Shown here: positions 54,781 to 64,000 of the stretch, piece after piece
How the letters are laid out: each line of letters begins with the position of its first letter
Position numbering within the stretch: position 1 is the stretch's first letter
NCBI RefSeq assembly: GCF_027596085.1
Contig: NC_072472.1
Span: 11,333,219 to 11,397,218, forward strand
DNA: 64,000 nt
DNA from: Anoplopoma fimbria
Lineage: Eukaryota > Chordata > Actinopteri > Perciformes > Anoplopomatidae
Direction of reading: 5' to 3'
Notes under the pieces: generated by a model
Databases searched by the model: none
What the model was told of the DNA's origin: nothing
Seen by the model: only the letters and a program-made list of their open reading frames with translations
Translations under genes and position numbers: made by a program

Positions 54781-55063
54781 GGCACATATACTAACAATCA
54801 CTCACATTTTTTAAAAAGGGGAAGAGAGCAATTCAGGAAGCTGAACACCCAAATTAAAGAAGTAAAAAAAAAATAAAAAAAAAAAAAATAAGGGCGAAAA
54901 ATCCTTTATAACCTAAACTTTCAAGCTCCTTTTTCCGTAACTGCTCTCCCACCAACAAAACTTGCTTTACATCTACATACATTTTTACATCTACAGTGCA
55001 TGTAAAAAAATATAATTTACAGCAGTTTATACATAGCCTACATTATTTTAAAAATGGAAATGT

Positions 55064-55330
<267 letters not shown>

Positions 55331-55489
55331 GCATTTTTATATTTAGAGTATACCATAACTATTACAACTAAGATATGAGATTGCAAAATTGTTGCAGCTA
55401 TTAAATATTTTTATTTGTATTCTTATTTTTTATTTTATTCTATTTTTATTTTTATTTTATTGTATAATATGTGTATTTATTATCTGTTT

Positions 55490-55545
55490 CTGTGTAGTTG
55501 AGCTGCTGCAACACTTGAATTTCCCCCATGGGGATCAATAAAGGA

Positions 55546-55548
<3 letters not shown>
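55490..55548 (+). mobile_element. LINE-like 3' tail
   Basis: TTGAATTTCCCCCATGGGGA, followed by TCAATAAAGGAATAT and a simple repeat, is the type of 3' end I know from fish non-LTR retrotransposons. No reverse transcriptase remains. Confidence 0.5.
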
Positions 55549-55618
<70 letters not shown>

Positions 55619-55622
55619 TATA
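55549..55622 (+). repeat. (AT)n array
   Basis: About 70 bp of AT with one AA shift; it directly follows the LINE-like tail. Confidence 0.97.
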
Positions 55623-57456
55623 TTAAAATGAGGTAGAGAGAGAGTATAACGATTTACAAATTCACCGAGTGCGAGCTTATTGAAGGAGCCCAACAGAGTG
55701 GAGTGTTGTTTGGACTGAAATCTATAAAGCTGAGGTTTCTCTAATAGACAGAGGTGAGCTGTTGTAGAGGGTTAAGCTTTGGGGAGGACAGATTTCCTGT
55801 ATCGGTCCTCGTGACAGCAAAGCTGAATCAGGCTGTTAGAGAAAAGAGTCCGTCCAGTAATGACAAACAAATGTTGATGGATGCCACATTATTACACACG
55901 CTGCACCCACGCCTTCTTACGTCTTCTTCCTTTAAATTATGACTTTGTACTTAAGAAATTTGCATGACGTATGTCTTGATATAATGCCGGGCACTGCGAC
56001 ATTAAAACATGAGCTCAGGCGGTGTAAATGATACGTTTTGCTCAAGTCGTTTTTATTTTAATTGATCAAAAATTGTACGTACAGATGCAGGTAAGAGCTG
56101 AGGAGGCTCTTTTAAACTGTCCATGTGCCTTGAGGCATTTCATTCTATCCCCTTGAATCCATCTCCTCTCCCTTCTGTTGCTGAGCTTATCATTTATAGG
56201 TAAAGAGCTTCCTCTAGTGGCCAAAAACCAGAGTAGCCTGCTAGGAATTACGTCACCACCATGGCCAAACTGCTTCAGCACATAGCACCAAATAAGAAAG
56301 ATAAATAAATATGGAAGCAACGGTGGTACAAAGGCTGAATTTCCAAACACGATGCTGGAAAGCTCAGCAATACACCACAGCACAAATGAACAAGCGTACA
56401 CAAAAGGTAGAAGGTGGCGGGGCGTTGTATAATACATCATGACATTCATAGTGCAGTGCTGTCAGGGAATGCTCAGGTGACCGTGCTGCAGCTCCAATTA
56501 AACATGAACAGCTAGCAGTGTGGCAGCTTGACCAGGTTATATATTTTATCGTAATCTTCCTTAGCAGCAATTATTGCCATTGTGGGTCAAAGTAGCATGA
56601 CTGACAAACTCACAATCAAAAACAAAAAGGATTTCTATGGCCTATAGAGTATAATTGCGCTTTCACAAACTTAGTCTTGTGCTTCCAAAGCGGTGGTGAC
56701 CTAAACCAATCCTCTGTGTGTGTGTTCTTGAATATCTCCTTCTGTTTATTCCCCCCCCCCCTTCCTCCAGGCCAGCAGGGGGGCCAAGAGGCTGAGACAC
56801 CATTGATTTCCCCACAAAGCCCAGACCTATAAACGTCCTGCAGAAACGCCTGTGAGCATGTCCAGACCCCTGCACTCTGACCTCTCTGCAGAGTGGCTGT
56901 TTGTAGTGGCGGGAATTAAACTTAACTCATCCTTTAATTAACATTTGTGTGGTGTAGTTTTCTTCAGGCGCAGTAGGTGGTCTTGGAGAAGGTACAGGAC
57001 TGTTTAAAGTAATAAAAACTCTCAGCGTTGATGGCCCTGGAGACATCTCCCTGTGTCATAGCAACCCAGCTGTGTTTTTAGAGGCAGACACAACACCGAG
57101 GCTGCGGATGATCTGGTGAAGGATAATGTCTGTCTTATTCCTATTATTAGTGATAAAATAAATATTATTTATTAACGTCTTTTACATCTTACCATTATTA
57201 AGCATTACACCAGAACTCTAGCTTGTTACTAGAAAAGTTACCTAACTTGTAAATAGCCATTAACTTAAAGTATTAATAAAAAAAAACCTTTTTGACCTGC
57301 TATTCTCAGAAATGGTTATTTGCAAACAAAACTTAAAAAGACCCAGTTATGTTGGGTCGTGATAAATAAGCTTTCATTTTCCAAATGGTATGTAAAGCTC
57401 ACAGAACAGCAATGGTCACTTACAAATGATCACACGATTAGAGAACAAAGTAATGC

Positions 57457-57462
57457 TTTATT
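57457..57462 (-). terminator. Candidate distal poly(A) signal of pura
   Basis: AATAAA on the minus strand, followed within 30 nt by a T/G-rich stretch (TTTGTTCTCTAATCGTGTG), the usual layout for cleavage and polyadenylation. An earlier AATAAA at 57761-57766 is an alternative. Confidence 0.4.
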
Positions 57463-59868
57463 TTACAGCCCAGTATTATACATACAGTACTAATGTAGAA
57501 ATCGCTAAGAAGACATGAGTCATCAGTAACTTGTCATTGCAAAGTTTGCATTTTAAAGGCTGTAAAATTAAGCTTAAGTAATTAGTATCATTGTAAATGT
57601 AGAGTCAGACATTGCGGACAACACTACATCAAAATTAAACATACTTTTCATCAGTGAATTGAAGACATTTTGAGAAGGTTATTTTTTCTCCAACAAGAAA
57701 ACGAAACATAAAAAACACATACATTTTGAATGTAGATTTTCCCTCATCGGGTAAATTAAATTTATTTTTGAAATTTGTCAAATGTACATAAATTATATTT
57801 AATGCATCAAAACCAAAATGAGCAAATCAAATACTTCTTTATCTTTAAAAAAAATAAAATAAAGGAAAATTAAGAGACATTCTTTGTTGAGATCATTTTA
57901 AACAAGTATTGGTCAGGCATTTCATTAACCTGGGAAAGCAAAGTGCTACACACAACAACCACTGAAGACAGTTCACCATACACCTTAATGAGAATTGGAC
58001 TGAAGCACCTTTTCTTAGCTTAAAGCTAAAAATGGAGATTTCACTGTTTTTTTTTTTAAGTTTTCCTTTTCACAAAAACTGCATTGTGTGTTTATAGTCT
58101 ACCTTCAACCAACCATTAAGCCAAGTTTACCCTTTTCCTAAAGAGAGGCATACTTGCAGTGACATTGTTCTATTTCAAGTTAAAGTACTTATGTGAACTG
58201 CTTAACCCAACAGGCTGCTAAGACCTTGGTTTACTATATTTTCCTCCAGAGTGGAGCTTTGAGTGCAAATAAAGGCATACAACTCCTTCATGAGAAATAA
58301 ACATGGAATTCAGCCACATGCTTTCAAATAGTAATCATATATTTAATTGATATACATATATTGCCACCATTGGCACATACGATATTGCACACAGTGATGA
58401 AATGTTGCACAAAAAAAATAGATATATTTTTTGTGGGCGAAAACATTCCAAAATTACAAATAACGTGGAATAACGCTGAAAAGGTAAAACTACCAAAAAA
58501 AACAACAAAAAAAAAAAACAAGACATGCTTGCTGCTCCCCATTAATTGAGCGACTCACAACATACACATAACTACCCAAGCCGTAGAACGAGCATTTCAA
58601 AAGGGGGGCTTGTCCACAATAATTTATATTATTTCAGGCTACTACTGATGTTCCCAATCAGCCCCCGCTCTCCCCCGCTAAATGCGCTAGGCTAGTGAAG
58701 AGCTAACTCCTCTGCATCATCTAGGTGACTACCCCCTTCCATGTTTACATGTAGGCCGATACCTGGATGGCTGGAGAGAGGGGATGGCAATGAGGTTAGG
58801 AAAGAAAGGAAGGTAGCAGAGCAAAAAAAAAAAAAAAAAAAAAGATTGTAACGAACCCTTTTTTAGCACCACAAGTCGTGCACTAGCACACAAGGGGGCT
58901 GGGACGCACAACAGGTGGAAGAAAGAGAGAGAGGAAAAACGATAACGAAAAGGAAGCCAAACTGCGATCCAAAGCACCAGGCCAGCGTGTAAGCATGCGG
59001 AGTGTGTAAGGCACCAGGTTGTTTATATGCTGAAGAGGACGCTCCCAATCAGGTATCATTCAGGTATACTTATACCAGAGGCTCCAAAAATAGGTGGTCA
59101 AGGACTGTCTGGTTTGCTGGTTTCCAGTCAATCTAAACATTGGGAGCAGTCATTGAATTCGATGCTGAGGTAAATCTGACATTATCTGATTGTTGCCAGT
59201 TTCTCTGGAGTTTACTGACAGAGTTTATAAAACTGCTATCACACATCTATGAGATGCGACTGAACTGGTTTTGGAAACCAGTCGTTTCCCGTGTGGCAGC
59301 CAAAATATTTACAATTAGACCTAAACAGAACCCCCACCCCCACCCGACCCCGTAGATATATGGGCGTACAGATCTAAAGTGGAGCCATGAATGAGTGTCC
59401 GAAGTAGCCCCACTGAACGTCACACCTTCGGGTCTTAAAACTCGTAGGGACGGGCGAATCCACCGAGACGCTGCTGAAGGTTCACCAGTGGGCGAGTTGA
59501 ACCCTCTTCACCTCGGCTTATCCCGAGCTCCTCGGTGGCCCTCCTCGTAATGTGACGGTGATATTTCGATTACTGTTCTCAAGGTCACTCCTTTCACGAT
59601 CTCGCTATGGAACAACTTCCACTACAACTACACCAAGCCGCTGGATGGAAATCACTCGGTACGGAAACTTGAGATTCGTACACTACAGGCAGATAAAGAT
59701 ACATATGGAAGAGTCCTTGAGCCAATATTTTGGGAAACCAACGAAATCTATCTTAGTGCAGATGAACATGCAGCAACAGCACTCCTTGGCACCATTTGGA
59801 CTTTTATGACTGAACAAGATCACAAAATGTTTCAGATGTACGAACCAATAATGCTCTGCTGAATTTTG

Positions 59869-59899
<31 letters not shown>

Positions 59900-60872
59900 C
59901 AGACCACTAAAGCCAATCAGCACAGTATGTAAAGTGTTTGTGTTGTTGGGTAACTGCAATTCAGGCCATTTGCTACATGTTGTCACTGCATTTCCTCTAT
60001 CGATTACACATTTAGTACCTTTTTTAAATGAACACTTTGCATTAACAACGAGACACAAAGGTAGTCTATAATATATCCATCCGCATGGCAACAATTTCAA
60101 CTGAAACAAAATTACAATATTAATATTTCTTTGAATGCCTCTGGCAAACGTCATCAAGAGCCATTGACCAGTTCAATATATTGGATTTTTATGCAATGCA
60201 TATTGCACGACAAATATAGCACTTATTTCATTTGATGAAAATGTCTAAATGGTCCTTTTATACTGCATGACATCTAACCAGTTTTTTGAATCAGGCCTAG
60301 CCCTCATATGATTTATGTGTAAACACATCTCTACTCACAGGTAAAGGTAAATAGGATGGCAGGTACACGTGACAACCTTTTACAAAGTGTTTTGAATTTT
60401 GGTTTTTAAAATTAAAATATCTGATTTGTGCTGAAGTCGTTAGCTCACATGGAAAAAAAAAGGAAACTGGCTTTTCCTCGGTGCTCTGCAATAATTCCAG
60501 TTGAACATTGCAGACATTTCTTCTTCTTTTTTTTTCTGTTTTTTTTTTTACAATAGCTTTAACTGGTACAAAAGTTTTCTGTTAATAAGGGAAATAAACA
60601 CTCAAGTTCAATATTGTTTGTCAAGTAGGAAACAATGTTCAAATATAATGTTATTACTTTGTTTAGCAGCCTGTTACTGTATTAATGGTTGATAAGTGGG
60701 GTAACATCCAGCGATGAGTGACAACATGTCATAACTGTCAGGTTGTGGAGGTTTCTTATATTGTGGGTGATGCTCCCTTGGAGTTAAACCATTACAGTTA
60801 AATCTTTAGATTTCTTTCTTTGTACAGTAGAGTTTTTAATTATATTTCTCTTGTTATTTTCATTACTCTTGC

Positions 60873-60957
60873 ATGTTTTTTTTTTTCTTCTTCTTCTTCT
60901 TCTCCTTCTTCTTCTTTCCCCCCCTCCTCCTCCTCTTGCTCCCTCTCTCTCTCTCTA
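60873..60957 (-). repeat. Purine-rich tract (GA, GGA, GAA) directly after the pura stop codon
   Basis: On the transcript strand, an 80-base run of almost pure purines begins a few bases after TGA: GA repeats, then GGA units, then GAA units, then an A-run. It falls within the class of sequence that Pur-alpha binds. It is also a slippage-prone simple repeat. Confidence 0.9.
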
Positions 60958-60959
60958 TA

Positions 60960-61817
60960 TCAATCCTCGTCTCCATCGTCCGCCTGCATCTCCTCTTGTT
61001 GCTGCAGCTCGCTTGCCCTTTTCTCCCGCTGTTTCTCCTGGATCTTCTTCATATCCTCGGCGTATTTACAGAAAGTATTCCCAAATTTGGACCACACTTT
61101 GTAGGGCACCGTGATGGAGTTGCGGTACGTCGGCTTCACCTCGCTCACCCGCATGAACACCCCGTACTTATTGGATCCGACGTCGAAGAAAAAGCGCTTG
61201 TTGTCCACAGTCAATGACGACCCCTCCGGCAGCTCCGCAGGCTCGTCCTCCACACCGTAATCGTCAATAAGTTTAGCCAAAGCGTCACGAAACTCAATAA
61301 GTCCCTGCGCCGGCAGAGCGATGGTCTGGCCTTGCGTGGATCCCAACCCGGGCCCCCGGTTTACGGTCTGTCGGATCCTCAAGAACCGTCCCCTCTGGTT
61401 CTCTTTCAGATCCATGTAGTACTTCCGATTCTCCCGCACCAGGAACTCGCTCTTCAGCGCTCTCCGGGGCTCGTCTTGCACCAGCGCCGGGTTGCTCGGC
61501 CCCAGCTGGGCGTAGTGTTCGATGAAGTCCCCCAAGTAGTCACGGAACTCGACCGCCACGGACATGGAGAGCGTGAGGCGGCTCTTGTTTCCGCCGGCCC
61601 CGACTTCTGCTATCTTTAAGAAGCGGCCTTTCGCGTTCTGCTTCACGTCCAGGTAGAAGCGTTTGTTCTGGATGTCAACCCGCTTCGACGCCAGTTCTTG
61701 TGTCTCGTGCTGGAGCCCGGAAGCCGAGCCCGCCCCTCCCGTCGCCGGGTGCATGGGACCGAAGCCTGGGCCCGTCGCTGCTCCTCCCTGCTCGCTGCCA
61801 CTGTCTCTGTCCGCCAT
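60960..61817 (-). CDS. pura: Transcriptional activator protein Pur-alpha, single-exon coding sequence
   Basis: Pur-alpha binds purine-rich single-stranded DNA and RNA (GGN repeats). In vertebrates it acts in transcription, replication and dendritic mRNA transport. The 285-residue frame is intact and starts at an ATG giving [12 protein letters not shown], as in mammalian PURA. Three PUR repeats are visible: residues about 40-105 ([18 protein letters not shown]), 122-188 ([18 protein letters not shown]) and 203-262 ([18 protein letters not shown]). A basic, Gln-rich and acidic tail follows, ending DDGDED. Alpha rather than beta is chosen from RVDIQNK, GGNKSR, DYLGDF and KYYMDL; PURB, as I recall it, has L, S, S and L at the variable positions. 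The N-terminal Gly run and the C-terminal Gln/Glu tail are shorter than in the human protein (about 322 residues). An uninterrupted coding exon is normal for this gene. The region is CpG-rich. The ortholog call is firm; which fish duplicate it is remains open. Confidence 0.97.
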   Translation of the reverse strand: MADRDSGSEQGGAATGPGFGPMHPATGGAGSASGLQHETQELASKRVDIQNKRFYLDVKQNAKGRFLKIAEVGAGGNKSRLTLSMSVAVEFRDYLGDFIEHYAQLGPSNPALVQDEPRRALKSEFLVRENRKYYMDLKENQRGRFLRIRQTVNRGPGLGSTQGQTIALPAQGLIEFRDALAKLIDDYGVEDEPAELPEGSSLTVDNKRFFFDVGSNKYGVFMRVSEVKPTYRNSITVPYKVWSKFGNTFCKYAEDMKKIQEKQREKRASELQQQEEMQADDGDED

Positions 61818-61888
61818 GATGCTGCCTGCCTGCCTTCTCCCTCTGTCTGCTGCAAAGCCACGGCCGAGATACAGCGAACGCCCGGAAC

Positions 61889-61898
61889 TCTCGCGAGA
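61889..61898. promoter_or_regulatory. TCTCGCGAGA promoter palindrome upstream of pura
   Basis: A perfect 10-bp palindrome TCTCGCGAGA lies about 70 bp before the pura ATG in CpG-rich sequence. This motif is known from TATA-less CpG-island promoters and as a binding sequence of ZBTB33 (Kaiso). The position fits a core promoter or first-exon element. Confidence 0.6.
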
Positions 61899-61940
61899 TC
61901 TGCACAGAAAGGTATAAAAAAAAAAAAAAAAAAAGGAGGA
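61899..61940 (-). promoter_or_regulatory. Possible 3' splice site in the pura 5' UTR
   Basis: Read on the minus strand, TCC repeats and a T-run of about 19 lead into ATACCTTTCTGTGCAG, ending at 61900. That is a strong-looking polypyrimidine tract plus CAG acceptor. It would place an intron in the 5' UTR, with the coding exon starting at 61899. It may equally be a simple repeat that happens to sit before a CAG. Confidence 0.35.
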
Positions 61941-61966
61941 GGAGGAGGAGGAGGAGGAGGGGGGGT
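61916..61966 (+). repeat. A-run followed by (GGA)n
   Basis: About 19 A followed by nine or so GGA units ending in a G-run on the plus strand, about 120 bp upstream of the pura start codon. GGN repeats are the preferred Pur-alpha target. The G-rich end can also form a quadruplex. Confidence 0.95.
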
Positions 61967-63940
61967 GTTAATGCAGAGCGGGGACGCTGTGTTTTCTCAC
62001 ACGGTGTAATGTTATTAGTCATATCCAAAACCGAACCAATGGATGTGAAGTGAAGAAACTGCTTAAGTTTCGATTCGTCTGAATAGCATCTGAAAGTGAT
62101 GGTGTCCATGGTTACCTGGAAAGACCCCAGCCTGCCCTCTGTTTAAAAAGCATAGAAAACACCTATCCTCCCACCTCTGGGTATCTTACATCACCAATAG
62201 TCTCTGCACGTTTAATGTGCTATATGTATGTTTTTTTATATTCTTTTTTTTTTTTTTTTTTTTTTTTACAAACAAATAGGTTAGTTGTGGTAGTTTGACA
62301 CAGTTATTATTATTTTAACTTTAAGGGGGTTGTGTTTGGATACAAAATTAGGCCAATCTCATTGATTTCTTACTACTAAACTCATGGGAATAAAGTCCAT
62401 CAAGTAGCCCAAACGTCCGTGCACTAAACAGGCCTGATCACCAAATGAAATATATATTTTTTATATAATTTAACTGCATCGTATTAGGCTAGTAGCCTAT
62501 TTAAATAATATCAAAAATATGACTTATAACCATTGGTGAATCATTTTTTCGCACACTACCAGCCCTGTACATCCACAGTTAATGAATTAATAGGTTAACA
62601 ACATCATGTTAACCTTTATTAACTGTAAGGCCGAAATAGTACAGGCCAACATAGAAATGACACAGCATTGTAATTTATGTAAATTATTTATTTCAAAAAT
62701 TGTGAATAAGCCTTAGTATCATAACCCAATATGTTTCAAAACATGACATTAGAATTTGTTATATCACAACTGAAAATGTGCTTTCTTTGCATGACAGTGA
62801 AGTGCAGTATTGCAAAAGCGTGTCAGGGAGAGAGAGGGTCGTTTAACCCTTGTTAGTGGTTTTAGGAACCATATTTAGTGATGCGAAGCTTACCTCACCA
62901 CATTGTGCCAAATAGGTGATGCCATGACTGTCAAGGTTGCGCATATCTCCACTAAGCAAAAAAAAAAAAAAAAAAGCTATACAAATATCATTTTTTTTTT
63001 AGGTTTGAAAGAGAACAGGTAAAAAAAAGAACTGAAAATCCAAAAGTCATTTCAGATGCAATATTTTTTTTTAAACCAGTAAAATGTTTTAAAATGTCAA
63101 TAATAAAACTTTAAAAAAACAACTCTCATTCATATAGTCCAAAACTCATGTCCGCCCATAAACTATCTGGGCCTATAAACGTGCAGCATCTTGTGCCCGT
63201 AGCACATAATAGCATCATTTCTTATCTTTGGCCATGGAGGAACAATCAAGTCACGTCATTTTTGATTAGTTAAAGCTAAAGTCATGATTCATAACGTCAG
63301 TCCACACCTTACCGCCAGGAGACTATTTTCACTGTGTCCTCATCCAGGTAATGTCCGTGTGGTCTGAACGCTGTGTGGCTGCTCACAGGTCTTCTTCATC
63401 TCTACCGGGACAGCTGCCTGCCTTCTGACGTTGCATTAAACTGCAAGTGATGTTAATTGTACATCTGTTGTTTTTTTCCTTCTCTACAGCAGCATATCAT
63501 AAAGTAGAGGCCTATTTGGATACATCTGTGTTGCATGGGGCCTGCAAATGATCACCTGTATAATTTGCTCGTATTGCGCATATTTAGACGTCACTACAGC
63601 GTAGACAGTTATTTTATGAAAAGACAAAAAAAAACTTGCACATGTTTATACGTAGGCATACACATTCAAAGGATATTTGGAGCATTTTATATAAGATGAT
63701 GTGGTAAAATTGTTGGTCATGTCCAAGGTGATTGCATATAGCTTTCAATTTTTTTTTTTTTAAATAGAGCATTCTAATTTCGCATTTATGTGTACTCCCA
63801 AAAAAGTAACCATTCAACACATTTTCAACACATTTTAATAGACTTCACACAACATACCTTTTATTGGTCAAAATACTGTTCCCATGCTGGGGATACTTCC
63901 TCCACAGTATTTCGTCATTCTTGCACTCCTTTCACTTGAA

Positions 63941-63942
<2 letters not shown>
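61967..63942. other. Region upstream of pura, no gene seen
   Basis: AT-rich sequence with T-runs at about 62245-62268 and A-runs near 62959 and 63607. No coding exon is supportable. A noncoding first exon or promoter of pura could lie here, but I see no distinctive signal. Confidence 0.5.

Positions 63943-63995
<53 letters not shown>
63943..63995 (+). repeat. (AT)n array
   Basis: Perfect AT run of 53 bp near the right edge. Confidence 0.97.
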
Positions 63996-63997
<2 letters not shown>

Positions 63998-64000
63998 CCA

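Larger units (their letters stand above)
57440..60959 (-). other. pura: Probable long 3' UTR of pura
   Basis: This AT-rich stretch after the pura stop has no supportable coding frame. It contains a purine-rich tract next to the stop, a T-run at 59872-59899 (A-run on the transcript strand), a 19-base A-run near 58825, and several AATAAA-type hexamers on the minus strand (57761-57766, 57457-57462). PURA messages in mammals have long 3' UTRs, so an end near 57440 is plausible. The true end is inferred. Confidence 0.45.

Noticed and set aside
58324..58542. Small minus-strand frame downstream of pura, considered as IGIP, which neighbours PURA in mammals
   Set aside because: Only scattered Cys/Asn/Ile/Ser matches to the remembered protein, in AT-rich UTR-like sequence. 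Not enough to call.
61643..62109. Other open frames overlapping the pura start on both strands
   Set aside because: Shadows of the GC-rich pura coding sequence and promoter; none has independent support.

Overview
The window looks like nuclear DNA of a ray-finned fish, most likely a percomorph (perch-like) teleost. Three things point to this. Genes are sparse and split by GT-AG introns. Very long CA/TG, GATA and TCTA microsatellites are frequent. Several dispersed repeats are ones I recognise from many percomorph genomes. Nothing suggests a bacterial, phage or plasmid source: there are no operons, ribosome binding sites, CRISPR arrays or insertion sequences.

Layout. About 1-38,500 is a gene desert with no coding sequence I can support. 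It holds microsatellites, at least two hairpin-forming DNA-transposon relics (15.6-16.0 kb and 23.5-23.7 kb), other fish repeats, a promoter-like block with a perfect 32-bp inverted repeat (5.6-6.15 kb), and several TAAT/FOX-site-rich patches that could be enhancers. Two CTCF-like motifs face each other at 5.65 and 33.67 kb. About 38,505-53,514 is a minus-strand gene that I assembled from five exons by matching splice sites and reading phase. It would encode about 260 residues, with an N-terminus like the SH2D4A/SH2D4B adaptor family, a proline/serine-rich middle and a PxxP tail, but no SH2 domain that I can see. Its last intron is packed with CA/TG and TCTA arrays. About 57,440-61,950 is the minus-strand pura gene (Pur-alpha), intact with an uninterrupted coding sequence, a probable long 3' UTR and a CpG-rich promoter area containing the palindrome TCTCGCGAGA.

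How the parts may work together. Both genes lie on the minus strand, with pura upstream. pura encodes a nucleic-acid-binding protein that prefers purine-rich GGN repeats. Such tracts sit just after its stop codon and about 120 bp before its start codon, so self-regulation is a testable idea. The function of the SH2D4-like gene is unknown; its N-terminal module and PxxP tail suggest an adaptor or scaffold. Exon boundaries, UTR ends and regulatory calls were made by eye and need transcript data.
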